Part shown: positions 1 to 7,839 of the stretch, piece after piece
Layout of the letters: each line of letters begins with the position of its first letter
Position numbering within the stretch: the first letter of the stretch is position 1
Origin: JAAYJM01 sp964499465
GTDB taxonomy: Bacteria; Bacteroidota; Ignavibacteria; Kapaibacteriales; UBA2268
Assembly: GCA_964499465.1 (NCBI GenBank)
Contig: CAZCLJ010000095.1
Coordinates: forward strand, 1 to 14,693
Length of the DNA: 14,693 nucleotides
Reading direction: 5' to 3'
Notes under the pieces: generated by a model
The model's database searches: none
What the model saw: only the letters and a program-made list of their open reading frames with translations
What the model was told of the DNA's origin: nothing
Translations under genes and position numbers: made by a program

Positions 1-62
1 CGTTTCGGAATGACAAGAAATGTTTATTAGGTTTTCAATAAATTATTACACTAGCCTGAATA

Positions 63-96
63 ATTCATCAGATGACTTCCCAGTCATCTGATGAAT
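63..96. repeat. Perfect 15-bp-stem hairpin
   Basis: ATTCATCAGATGACT (63-77) is followed by a 4-base loop (TCCC) and its exact reverse complement (82-96). No T-run follows on either strand, so it is not a classical intrinsic terminator. It lies about 285 bases past the stop of the large minus-strand protease gene and could act as a transcript 3'-end stabiliser or be one copy of a dispersed palindrome. The first bases of the window (1-22) resemble the edge of another dispersed repeat, but this cannot be shown from one copy. Confidence 0.6.
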
Positions 97-233
97 AGAT
101 TCAGTAACGAAATTAGAATTTAATAAAAATTAGCGGAAAAAACGTAGTTTTTTACAGTATTTTTAGCAAACCATTTATTATCAATTACTACTGAAAATTT
201 TCCTTAAATTTATGAATAATTCAGTTTAGTTAT

Positions 234-312
234 TTGTCATTCGTCATTAGTTTGTAACTACTAATGACCTAAAAATACTATTTTTAAGATAGATTCTGAC
301 ATCCATCAGAAT
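234..312. repeat. Degenerate 7-bp repeats and small hairpins 3' of the protease gene
   Basis: TTGTCAT (234-240) and TCGTCAT (241-247) form a degenerate heptanucleotide repeat, with TAGTTTG following. GTCATTAGT (243-251) pairs with ACTAATGAC (260-268) across an 8-base loop, and ATTCTGA (293-299) pairs with TCAGAAT (306-312). These sit 70-150 bases downstream of the minus-strand protease stop codon and may end or protect its transcript. The rest of 1-379 holds no credible gene: reading frames are short and stop-rich. Confidence 0.4.
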
Positions 313-379
313 AACGCTATTAGCAGTGTTTTATATATTTAATCTATTGTCTTTCTTTATCGTGTGGTTCAGAATTACA

Positions 380-3300
380 TTACCTTACAATCAGTAAATT
401 TGAACTTGTTGGTTCGAAATAAGAATTACCATTAATCCTTAGTAAATAGTTATAAACTCCAGTTGCAACCTGATTTCCTTCTTCATCGTTGCAATCCCAA
501 AACACTTCATTTTTGCCAATACTCGCAATTTGCTCAATTGTCTTTACTTTCCTTCCGAAAATATCATAAATATCAATAGTTGCCCGGTTTTCCTGTCCCG
601 GTGCTTTAATATCAAACGTAATAGTAGTTGCACTTGTAGCTGGATTGGGATAATTGCTTAAATTTTTGACAAAACCATTTAAAGAACAAAATACGCTTAA
701 TCTCAAAGTGTCCCTGTTTCCACTTGCATCAGTCGCATAAACAGTCAAAATATTTTCGTCCCAGTCCAATGAATCGGATTTGAAATTAAGTATAGCTTTT
801 ATTGGTGTTTCCTTGCCTTTACTTAAAAATTCATAATCTTCAGTGTTATCCGCTAACTGAATTCTGCTGTTTATTCTTACTTTTAAGCTTTCATCACTTT
901 CTACAGCTAATCTTGAATTATCGTGGAGTTCAACTTTAAAATGTGGTCTTACTGCAACATAAGCACCATCTTCGATTTCCACATCGTCGAGAAATAGCTT
1001 TATTTGCGGCTTTATTGTGTCTTCATAAACGTTATAATTGTCTAAAGTAATATTATTAAAACTATAAAGTTCATTTAACTCATTTTTTAAGTCAATTTCA
1101 AATAAAGCACTTACATTTCCATTAAGCTGCTCGGTATCAAATTGAAACTGCATTTCATCGTTGTCATTTCTTGAAATAAATGGAATTTCTGCCTCCAGAT
1201 TAATATTCTTTAATTCCGTTGTGGTATTAGTTAATAAAGATTTAGAAATATTTGCATTTCCTCGCTTTGCAATATTTTCAACTTTATATGTAATTGAAAT
1301 ATCATCTGCTCTCAAAACATTTTTTTCAGAAAAATTAGTTTGGGATTTGATTATTGCAAGTTCCGGACTTGGAACAAAATTACAATTTAAGCCACCAAAA
1401 GCTGGATTGTCAGTGCTTTCTTTTCTTTTTAAATAAATATTAAAACGTAAATAAGGATACTCATTCGCCGAAATATCAGACAAATCAATAATTTCACTAA
1501 ATTCAACTGTTTTTAAAATTACAGGAAACATATTTTTATTCAGTCCAACTATTTCAATTATTACGCTATCAAATTCTGTTTTAAGCAAATTATTTATGCT
1601 GAACCATTTTTGGGCTGGTCCTACTTTCGGAGTAATGTAATTTCCATTTTTCAGATATTTAATAAAATTTCCCTGAATAATGCAGGTATCACCTTTTCCG
1701 CTCCAAAGCTCTTTTGTCAGTTCTGGAAATCCACGTCTTGCGACCATAGTAAAAGTAGAACTTAATTCAAGAGAATCAATAAGAGCGGAGCCATATTCTT
1801 TTAAAACAGTTCTTAAAGTATCCATTGAACCAGAAGTATTCAGTTTCTTATGATAATTTAAAAGCCGTGAGGATTCGTCGCAAGTAGTTAAAAGCAAATA
1901 ATCTCCAAATTCAACTGAATCCCTTAGAAACTCCACAAATTTTATACTGGTAGAATCACTTCCTAAATCAGAACTATCGCTCCAGGTATCGAATACTCTT
2001 AATCTTTTTGCTGAAAAATCATCGGGAGACAAAACCAGCACATTGAAGCCGCGGTGAGTAGGGGGGGTGGTAATATAAATTGTTCCGTCAACGTTTATAT
2101 CTGAAAAGCGTTTTGATTGAAGGGCAGCCCCAGCAATTTTGTATGGAACTAAAACAGAATCAATTATCAAAACGTCTTTTTCATTTATTTTTGAAAAGCA
2201 TAAGTCGTTAAAAGTTCCTTGCTCTAACTGGTTCCGTCCGAAAATCTGCCACTGGGCTATTGTATCAATGACGCTATTAGTTGCTGTAAATGAAAGAAAG
2301 AGTGAATTTGTTTTGCTTTGATTTTCTTCACTTTTCAGAATTGATTTTCCTTCCAGCCAGTATTGAGTATTTTGAATTAAAGCTAAATTTGGCTCCCAGT
2401 CAATATAATTTTCATATAAACTGACTTCATCGGTTTGACTTATGTAAAAGGGAATTGAGCTCGTATCTGGATTATCCCAAATTTTGAATGAATAAGAAAA
2501 TGAAGTATCATTTCCAATAGGATTAATAAACCTAAATTCCGGCTTATTTGAAGAAAGATTCCATAAATCAAGTGGGTCGAGCGGAAGCAAGCCAGTATTT
2601 AATACTTCAAATGAGCCGGCATAAGTCTTATTTGTTGTATCTTCCGATTGCGTCTTATTTTCAGGGTCAATTATAATCCAAAACTTATGAACGCCGGGCA
2701 TATTTGCAATATTTAAAAAGCAAGTGAAAGCGTCTGATTGGCAAAATGAAGGAAATTCCATAAATAAAGTATCAAGCATTCCATTATATTCCCTCACCAA
2801 AAGGAATTCAACTTTTTCGTCATATCGTCTGCCCTGATTATAAACCAGCCCAGTGATTTGCACAACAGAATCGCTTTCCACTATGATTTTTTCATTCCTA
2901 ATATTTGTTACTTCTATACTGTTTTCAACGAAATACAGATTTGGTTTGTCATTAATTTTTAATGATAGCAAAGGGTCGCCGATGAAGTTATATTGCAGTA
3001 TTGTATTTATTTCCTGCACATTTCTTGTTAGCTGCACTTTTGCTTTATTGAGCAATTCAATATAGGAGCTAATTCCGCCAGCGAGATATGCTTCAATTGT
3101 CTTTCGAAGCAATTCCGACTGGACATCAACGAAGCCAACTCCAGTTGCACTGCTCGCACCAATAAATCCCCGATTTGCAGTAAATAAATAATCTTCATTT
3201 CTCGAAATTACATTCGGTTCAGCGAAAGCACCGGTATTGCATGAAAATGATGAAAATATTCCATAGCGTCCAGCGTTGTTCAAGCGTTCTGCCTGCCAGC

Positions 3301-5539
3301 CATCTAAATCTAAAAGAGTTGCAGAGCCGTGTCCGAAGAAAAATGTCCATAGTTTTCCGGCATTAACATTACGGATTATTTCGCCAGCTTCATTTTCAGC
3401 AACTGCGGATTCGACTTTTTTGTTTATTATAGTAGTGTCAGCACATAAATTTGAGTTTTTTAGCGTTTGTGCTATGTTTAAAATAATTGTTAAAAAACTT
3501 GCCCTTTCAAAAGCAGTTGAGCCACCAGAAAGCAACAAATATTCCTTTTGCCAGGGCGAATGTTTAACATTCTCATATTCTTTTAACTTCACAAAATAAA
3601 TATTAGCTTGTTCATCGGATTGCACTGGTATTCGCCCAACAATCAATTCCGGGACAAAGTCATCACCTTCGAGAAGGGCATACCAGTAGTCGCTTACCGG
3701 CTTGCCGTAGCTTGGAATATAGTCGTGTTTAAAAGAAGTAGGCAGAATAAAGCGGGCATCCCAACTTGCTCCTCCTATAAACACAACATACTTGGGAGCT
3801 GTTAGTTTATTTTGGTAGCACCATTTCAGATAATCTTTTATTGCGTGGGGCGATTTTTTACCAAAATTAAATTCCTTATAAATATCTTCGATTTGAATAA
3901 TATCAAAACTTAATGAATTTCTTTCAGACCTAAAATTTGCATAATTATTTGCAAATTCTGTAAATTTCGCGTGAGTAATAATTAATAATTCCGGATTAAT
4001 TTCAGTATTTTTTAAATTGCTTTCATTGACTTTATAAATTTTTGCTTTTTCAACGGAATTAAAATCATTTATTTGCAAAACGTAATCTTTATTTGCTTCA
4101 AATATCTTTTCAAATTGATTTGATTTTCCTCCGCTATGCCTAATAAATTCATACAAACCAGAAATATAGTTTTCCAAATTTTCAAAAACATTTTCCTTTT
4201 CACCTTTAATGCAGGCAAAGGAAAAAGCATCTCCATTTTGGAATTGGGAAATAAGTTTGCTGCCCAGATTAACCAAAATGTCTTTAAAGCTATTTGTTAT
4301 TGATTGAGAATTAACAGAAACAGCAATTACAGTTCCATTCGGGAGGGAATTTAGAAAGTTCTCTGCTTTGCCAAAATCTGAACTATTGAAAAATTCAATG
4401 CTTGAGTAATCGCTTGCTTTTGCTGTTCCAATATGAATACCGCCTGCACCACCAGTATAATCTAAGCTGTCGTTTACTGAAATTGAAGAAAATGCTTTTT
4501 CGCCGCTTTTACTTACGATTGAAAGAGTAGTGCCGCTTTGCATTTTATCTAATATTGAAATTCTTCGGTTAAGTGTGTCAATCGCAAATATTTTTTGATT
4601 TGAAAAACCAGATACGTTCAATTTAAAATTATTGCTTTGCTTTTCAATAGTAAAGGAAGAGCTGCCTTGTTTTGCGAACGGAACTGTGCGGGCAGATAGT
4701 TCAAAATAATCAATGCCAACGTCATCGGGATAAACAAATTGATTGTCCTGTTTGCGATAGCCGAAGCTTTTCATTTCAAATAAATTATAGCCATTTGAAA
4801 TATAATTTGAATTTATGTCGAATTGCTCGAAATAGTTTTGACCGCCTTTGTATGCTTTTTCAAAAATAGTGTCCTTATTGAAAATGAATTTCAGGTTATG
4901 GTTTAGCTCGCGGCTTTTGCTATAGCCGGTGCTGATGAAATACGCTTTTAGTTGAATTGTCTGGGTGTTAGATTTATCAAATGGAATGAGCAAAGGAAGT
5001 TTGAAGCTCCCTGAAATTGCTGGACTTAAAGTATCCCAAGCCCAAATTTCACCGGGAGATATTTCTGTTATATAATCTTCATAACCGGCAAGGAGCAGCT
5101 TTTCCTTTTCAAAATGCTCAAAATACTGAACTTCATTCAAAACATCAGAATAATCGGTTAAATCTGGGAAATTCAAAAATCTTTCGGTTGAAGGGCTTTC
5201 GGAAATAATTAAAAAAAATGGTTCTTCATCAGTGTAATGCTCGAACCAGGTCGTATCGCCATTTGCCCGCTGTCCAAGGAAAATAATTTCATCGCCGGAA
5301 TTTAGTAAACCATCACTATCATTATTTATATAAATTGGAATTTCTTTGCCAAAATGAAGTAATTTTAGGTTTTGAATGACGGTATGTTGGAAATTTGGAT
5401 TTATATTAATAATCTCGGCAGCACTGACAGAAGCAATACCATCTTTTTTCGTTGTTAGCTTCACTTCGTTTGTATTCGGCAAAAGAATGGCTGGAGCGAT
5501 TAACAAAAAAGCAATTAAAATCAAAGTAACCTTTTTCAT
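380..5539 (-). CDS. Gingipain-like C25 family protease with T9SS sorting domain and two ILEI-like domains
   Basis: A 1719-residue secreted protein. Residues 1-20 form a signal peptide (KK followed by a long hydrophobic run). Residues 45-112 resemble the N-terminal region of C25 proteins (the 'IPIYINNDSDG' type strand). The C25 (gingipain) catalytic domain spans about 517-862, with the catalytic His in FFGHG (H737) and the catalytic Cys in SFSCNTG (C767), so the dyad looks intact. ILEI/FAM3-like domains are seen at about 366-455 (FLNSLPNGTVIAV, LGSKLI) and 1162-1275 (GFNVLVL, FVEFLRDS, YGSALIDSL). A conserved post-protease stretch (EYPYLRFNIYL, about 1360) and CARDB/Ig-like segments (1390-1605) lead to a T9SS type A sorting domain (1627-1719: NYPNPATSATTI, IYDIFGRKVKTI, VATGVYNYLL). 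It resembles sortase-like PorU relatives, but PorU itself lacks a sorting domain, so a secreted surface protease is more likely. It is a single gene followed by hairpins. The start at 5539 gives the signal peptide directly; no Shine-Dalgarno is needed in this group. Confidence 0.9.
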   Translation of the reverse strand: MKKVTLILIAFLLIAPAILLPNTNEVKLTTKKDGIASVSAAEIININPNFQHTVIQNLKLLHFGKEIPIYINNDSDGLLNSGDEIIFLGQRANGDTTWFEHYTDEEPFFLIISESPSTERFLNFPDLTDYSDVLNEVQYFEHFEKEKLLLAGYEDYITEISPGEIWAWDTLSPAISGSFKLPLLIPFDKSNTQTIQLKAYFISTGYSKSRELNHNLKFIFNKDTIFEKAYKGGQNYFEQFDINSNYISNGYNLFEMKSFGYRKQDNQFVYPDDVGIDYFELSARTVPFAKQGSSSFTIEKQSNNFKLNVSGFSNQKIFAIDTLNRRISILDKMQSGTTLSIVSKSGEKAFSSISVNDSLDYTGGAGGIHIGTAKASDYSSIEFFNSSDFGKAENFLNSLPNGTVIAVSVNSQSITNSFKDILVNLGSKLISQFQNGDAFSFACIKGEKENVFENLENYISGLYEFIRHSGGKSNQFEKIFEANKDYVLQINDFNSVEKAKIYKVNESNLKNTEINPELLIITHAKFTEFANNYANFRSERNSLSFDIIQIEDIYKEFNFGKKSPHAIKDYLKWCYQNKLTAPKYVVFIGGASWDARFILPTSFKHDYIPSYGKPVSDYWYALLEGDDFVPELIVGRIPVQSDEQANIYFVKLKEYENVKHSPWQKEYLLLSGGSTAFERASFLTIILNIAQTLKNSNLCADTTIINKKVESAVAENEAGEIIRNVNAGKLWTFFFGHGSATLLDLDGWQAERLNNAGRYGIFSSFSCNTGAFAEPNVISRNEDYLFTANRGFIGASSATGVGFVDVQSELLRKTIEAYLAGGISSYIELLNKAKVQLTRNVQEINTILQYNFIGDPLLSLKINDKPNLYFVENSIEVTNIRNEKIIVESDSVVQITGLVYNQGRRYDEKVEFLLVREYNGMLDTLFMEFPSFCQSDAFTCFLNIANMPGVHKFWIIIDPENKTQSEDTTNKTYAGSFEVLNTGLLPLDPLDLWNLSSNKPEFRFINPIGNDTSFSYSFKIWDNPDTSSIPFYISQTDEVSLYENYIDWEPNLALIQNTQYWLEGKSILKSEENQSKTNSLFLSFTATNSVIDTIAQWQIFGRNQLEQGTFNDLCFSKINEKDVLIIDSVLVPYKIAGAALQSKRFSDINVDGTIYITTPPTHRGFNVLVLSPDDFSAKRLRVFDTWSDSSDLGSDSTSIKFVEFLRDSVEFGDYLLLTTCDESSRLLNYHKKLNTSGSMDTLRTVLKEYGSALIDSLELSSTFTMVARRGFPELTKELWSGKGDTCIIQGNFIKYLKNGNYITPKVGPAQKWFSINNLLKTEFDSVIIEIVGLNKNMFPVILKTVEFSEIIDLSDISANEYPYLRFNIYLKRKESTDNPAFGGLNCNFVPSPELAIIKSQTNFSEKNVLRADDISITYKVENIAKRGNANISKSLLTNTTTELKNINLEAEIPFISRNDNDEMQFQFDTEQLNGNVSALFEIDLKNELNELYSFNNITLDNYNVYEDTIKPQIKLFLDDVEIEDGAYVAVRPHFKVELHDNSRLAVESDESLKVRINSRIQLADNTEDYEFLSKGKETPIKAILNFKSDSLDWDENILTVYATDASGNRDTLRLSVFCSLNGFVKNLSNYPNPATSATTITFDIKAPGQENRATIDIYDIFGRKVKTIEQIASIGKNEVFWDCNDEEGNQVATGVYNYLLRINGNSYFEPTSSNLLIVR

Positions 5540-5636
5540 ATTCTTTTTTTATGGTAGAAAACAAATTTTTCAATGATTTATAAACGACTAAAAAATAGAA
5601 TTATTTTTAAAAAAGGAAAATAGTTAGTTGGATGTT

Positions 5637-5692
5637 GGCTGTCAGCTGTCAGCTGTTAGCTGTCGGCTGTTAGCTGTCGGCTGTTAGCTGTT
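5637..5692. repeat. Heptanucleotide tandem array, 8 copies of RGCTGTY
   Basis: Eight consecutive 7-bp units varying only at the first and last base (GGCTGTC, AGCTGTC, AGCTGTT and so on), with a degenerate ninth unit GGATGTT just before at 5630-5636. It lies about 80 bases 3' of the HEPN-operon stop and about 100 bases 5' of the protease start, in the otherwise empty gap 5540-5773. AGCT in each unit is self-complementary, so weak local pairing is possible. No coding potential is seen. Confidence 0.85.
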
Positions 5693-5773
5693 AGTTTCCC
5701 TAAAGTCAGAAAGAATTTCTGGTAGCAGGATAAAAGCAAATAAAATTATTTAAATTTGAAATATCAGAAGAAT

Positions 5774-6037
5774 TTAAGCATAAACAGCATTTGGATTTTC
5801 CGGCATAATAGAAATTCTGTAACCATAATTAATTAACATATCTACAGCAAGTTCAGAAGCATAATGCCGCATATTTATTTCTTCATCTTCATCCATATTA
5901 GCAATTACATTAATCCAAATATGCTCTGAATCGTCAGGAGAAACATCTAAGTTCTTAAACTCAATCACTGGATATTTACTTCTAACTTTATCAAATAGTT
6001 CATCAATAAGTTGCTTTTGTTTATAATTGATTTTCAT
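5774..6037 (-). CDS. Small partner of the HEPN protein, possible degenerate nucleotidyltransferase-fold protein
   Basis: An 87-residue acidic protein whose start lies inside the 3' end of the HEPN gene (17-bp overlap), so the two are surely co-transcribed. A GGAG ribosome site 6 bases upstream of its ATG supports this start. Layout: a first helix (about 5-20), a strand (YPVIEF), the segment SPDDSEHIWINVIA (33-46), an acidic loop (MDEDEE), a helix (57-70), and a closing strand (YGYRISIMPEN). The order and spacing resemble the minimal nucleotidyltransferase (MNT) half of HEPN/MNT modules, where 'DSDIDLLVV' is followed by a helix and 'YGVxIS'. However, the GS motif loop is deleted and the catalytic Asp pair is not conserved (H39/W41 region). 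By position it is a candidate antitoxin or binding partner. The fold assignment is inference; it could equally be an unrelated small alpha/beta protein. Confidence 0.75.
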   Translation of the reverse strand: MKINYKQKQLIDELFDKVRSKYPVIEFKNLDVSPDDSEHIWINVIANMDEDEEINMRHYASELAVDMLINYGYRISIMPENPNAVYA

Positions 6038-6398
6038 TGATTACTCCAAGAATTAGTGAACAAAATTCATTAGAATCTTTTAGCTGTTGTTTAGCATTTT
6101 TTTTGCTCGTGCCATTTTTATAGTCAGCATCATTTCTTATGTCCTGTATATCGCTCAAATATCTTTTATATTTTGCAGGTAACAATTTTCTTTTATTTAT
6201 GAAAGTATCAACAAATAATGCCTGAATACTTCTATGGTCAATGCTCGGCTTAATTCCAACAGCAAATAATAATGCAATGGATAAATGAAAAGCAGCATAA
6301 TAAGCACGATTTGCGGAAGCATTGTATTTTTCATTTTTAAAAAGCAATTCTGCCGCTTCCAAATTCTCAATTGCTCTGTTTTTAAAAGAATCTTTCAT
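6021..6398 (-). CDS. HEPN domain protein (UPF0332 type)
   Basis: A 125-residue all-helical protein. The signature NRAYYAAFH (30-38) and the late motif IRNDADY (87-93) match the UPF0332 branch of the HEPN superfamily; the length is normal for the family. HEPN proteins are often RNases or toxins in two-gene modules with nucleotidyltransferase partners. The classical Rx4-6H catalytic motif is not complete here: R88 is present, but the His position reads D92/Y93, which is usual in UPF0332 but leaves RNase activity uncertain. It is the first gene of a two-gene operon; its last 17 bases overlap the start of the small partner. The region upstream (6399-6559) is very AT-rich and contains a perfect 12-bp palindrome CAAATTAATTTG at 6528-6539, which could be an operator but may be chance in such sequence. 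Confidence 0.85.
   Translation of the reverse strand: MKDSFKNRAIENLEAAELLFKNEKYNASANRAYYAAFHLSIALLFAVGIKPSIDHRSIQALFVDTFINKRKLLPAKYKRYLSDIQDIRNDADYKNGTSKKNAKQQLKDSNEFCSLILGVINENQL
6044..6047 (-). promoter_or_regulatory. Ribosome binding site for the small HEPN partner
   Basis: On the minus strand GGAG lies 6 bases before the ATG at 6037, inside the HEPN coding sequence. Few genes in this window have such a site, and it fixes the internal start of the overlapping partner gene. Confidence 0.55.
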
Positions 6399-6559
6399 TT
6401 AAGTTTAGCTTTAAAGTAAATCCACAATTAAAGTCAGTATGAACACATTTAAATTTTTTTATTAAACAGTATTAATTATTTTCCATTCCATAATATATTA
6501 CAAATTAAAACTTTCCTTTTAAAAAAGCAAATTAATTTGTTAAAATTTGAAATATATTT

Positions 6560-6748
6560 TTGAACTGTGATTTATAAGATGAAGATATGATTTCTTTCTT
6601 AATCATCTTCATCATAAAAGTCAGAACCTTGATTAAAGGATTACAGGATTTCTTGATTTAAAAAAGAAAAATCAAGCAATCTTTAAATCTTTTTAATCAT
6701 GGTTCAGACAAAAAAATAATCATCTTCATCACAAAAATCACAGTTCAA
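6560..6748. repeat. 189-bp nested palindromic element (MITE- or REP-like)
   Basis: Outer inverted repeats begin with a perfect 14-bp match, TTGAACTGTGATTT (6560-6573) against AAATCACAGTTCAA (6735-6748), and continue with mismatches inward to about 6594 and 6714. Inside sits a second pair of about 40-bp arms (6620-6659 and 6670-6710) around a short A-rich loop; the arms share CTTGATTT/AAATCAAG and GAACC/GGTTC. AATCATCTTCATCA is present twice in direct orientation (6601-6614, 6718-6731), and the first copy can also pair locally with 6578-6592. No transposase frame is present. It fills most of the 454-base gap between the HEPN operon and the lipoprotein gene; the rest of that gap (6399-6559, 6749-6852) holds only AT-rich sequence and two short inverted repeats (6769-6782, 6816-6830). 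Confidence 0.75.
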
Positions 6749-6852
6749 GACAAAAGGAATATAATATAATCCCAGGCGGGATAAAGATAAATAAAATTGA
6801 TGAAAAAGTCATTCCATCAACTTCGTTGATTGCATTGCTTTTGCTTCTTTAT

Positions 6853-7425
6853 CTACTTCTTTATTTCGCCTTTTTCCCATGCCCATTTTTGTTCTTTGAG
6901 CCAGCAACTTGAGTCTGGGCGAATTGCTGGTGTAAAATATAATTTACTGTTTAAATAGTCCCTTTTATCCTCAGGATCTAAAAAGTTCTTATAATAAATA
7001 TCTAATAATGTATCTTTACTTATAATTTTAAACCATCTCTCATACATATCTAATCTCGTTATCCAAAATTTGCCCATTCTTAATATTGATTGAGTTTTGA
7101 TTGTATCACCACATATTTTATAAGCACCCCAAGCAAATATACTAACAATAGAATCAGGTTTAAAACTAGAATTATTATATACACCAAGATTTAATGCAAA
7201 TGTTCCATCTCTATAAAACATAAATGTAGTATAACTTTTATTGATAATTGTAGATTGATAATAACCATCAATACAAATCAAGGAATCTAAATTTGTTATT
7301 TCTCCGTTATATCTAAAAGTGTAATTATCATATTGAGGTCTATAACTATTTAAATTTGAACAAGAATTTAAACAAAATAGCACTATTAATGAATAAAAAA
7401 ATTTTAAAACATTTTTATTTTTCAT
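6853..7425 (-). CDS. Small lipoprotein of unknown function
   Basis: A 190-residue protein with a lipoprotein signal: positive start (MKNKNVLK), hydrophobic core, and lipobox LNSC with the lipidated Cys at residue 22, followed by SNLNS. The mature part (23-190) reads as beta-rich, with aromatic strands (YTTFMFYRDGTFALNLGVY, IFAWGAYKICGDTI), in the style of a small lipocalin/META-like fold that compares text such as 'GAYKICGDTIKT'. This style is frequent in Bacteroidota, but I recognise no named family. The start at 7425 is supported by an AAAGGA ribosome site and a candidate promoter. Expected in the periplasm or outer membrane. It stands alone, between a palindromic element downstream and repeat arrays upstream. 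Confidence 0.85.
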   Translation of the reverse strand: MKNKNVLKFFYSLIVLFCLNSCSNLNSYRPQYDNYTFRYNGEITNLDSLICIDGYYQSTIINKSYTTFMFYRDGTFALNLGVYNNSSFKPDSIVSIFAWGAYKICGDTIKTQSILRMGKFWITRLDMYERWFKIISKDTLLDIYYKNFLDPEDKRDYLNSKLYFTPAIRPDSSCWLKEQKWAWEKGEIKK

Positions 7426-7433
7426 AATATATT

Positions 7434-7439
7434 TCCTTT
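7434..7439 (-). promoter_or_regulatory. Ribosome binding site of the lipoprotein gene
   Basis: Minus-strand AAAGGA lies 8 bases before the ATG at 7425, a good purine-rich Shine-Dalgarno match that supports this start. Confidence 0.45.
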
Positions 7440-7449
7440 AATATGAATA

Positions 7450-7482
7450 CAAAGTAAAAGGTCTTCTTTGAACTGATCCAAA
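7450..7482 (-). promoter_or_regulatory. Candidate Bacteroidota-type promoter of the lipoprotein gene
   Basis: On the minus strand TTTG (7482-7479) and TTACTTTG (7457-7450) are separated by 21 bases. This fits the Bacteroidota pattern TTTG then TAnnTTTG, with one mismatch in the second box. It would give a leader of roughly 20 bases. In AT-rich DNA such matches occur by chance. Confidence 0.3.
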
Positions 7483-7610
7483 ATATGGTCTTGTTTTAAA
7501 GTCATATTTCCCTCTGACTGCTGGGGAAAAAAATCTACATTTCTTTAACTACAAACATAGAAAATTTTCAAATGAAATGCAAATAATATCATCAACAGTC
7601 GGTTTTTTTC

Positions 7611-7699
7611 ACTCCTTCCCAAGTGCAACTTGGGAAGGAGTGGAAACATGGGAAGGAAAGTTAATTCCCACTCCTTCCCAAATTGTATTTGGGAAGGAG
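7611..7699. repeat. Two copies of a palindromic hairpin
   Basis: Copy 1: ACTCCTTCCCAAGT (7611-7624), loop GCA, and its exact complement (7628-7641). Copy 2: CTCCTTCCCAAAT (7671-7683), loop TGT, and its exact complement (7687-7699). The two copies differ at one compensated base pair, which keeps the stem. The right arm of copy 1 (7631-7643) can also pair with the left arm of copy 2 (7668-7680), so two folds exclude each other. It lies 3' of the minus-strand glycosyltransferase gene and 5' of the lipoprotein gene. Confidence 0.8.
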
Positions 7700-7703
7700 G
7701 AAA

Positions 7704-7815
7704 AATAAATGATAAGTGATAAATGATAAATAACTCAATAACCCAATAACCCAATAACCCAATAACTCAATAACCCAATAACCCAATAACCAATAACTCA
7801 ATAACCCAATAACTA
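7704..7815. repeat. Hepta- then octanucleotide tandem array (GATAAAT, then AATAACYC)
   Basis: Three to four 7-bp units of the GATAAAT type (7704-7731) merge into eleven units of AATAACCC/AATAACTC (7729-7815); the eighth unit has lost one C. On the minus strand this reads GGGTTATT repeated, with runs of G spaced by five bases. It starts 25 bases 3' of the glycosyltransferase stop codon. No stops occur in the GGGTTATT reading, which creates a spurious open frame. Together with the twin hairpins it accounts for most of 7426-7839; the remainder holds only the lipoprotein promoter region. Confidence 0.85.
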
Positions 7816-7839
7816 AAAGAAGAAAAGCGAGAAGTTCAT

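Noticed and set aside
1..22. End of a mobile or dispersed repeat at the left edge
   Set aside because: The bases look like a common GTCATTCCGAA-type repeat edge, but only one incomplete copy is visible, so it cannot be supported.
63..96. Rho-independent terminator
   Set aside because: The stem is perfect but no T-run follows on either strand; kept only as a hairpin.
1161..5576. Several short plus-strand open frames opposite the protease gene
   Set aside because: They are shadows of the strongly supported minus-strand gene, with no domain or start signals of their own.
5637..5692. CRISPR or iteron array
   Set aside because: Units are 7 bp with no spacers, and no replication or Cas gene lies nearby.
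7545..7754. Open frame of 69 codons on the minus strand
   Set aside because: It runs through the octanucleotide array and both hairpins; the sequence is explained by repeats without stops in that frame.
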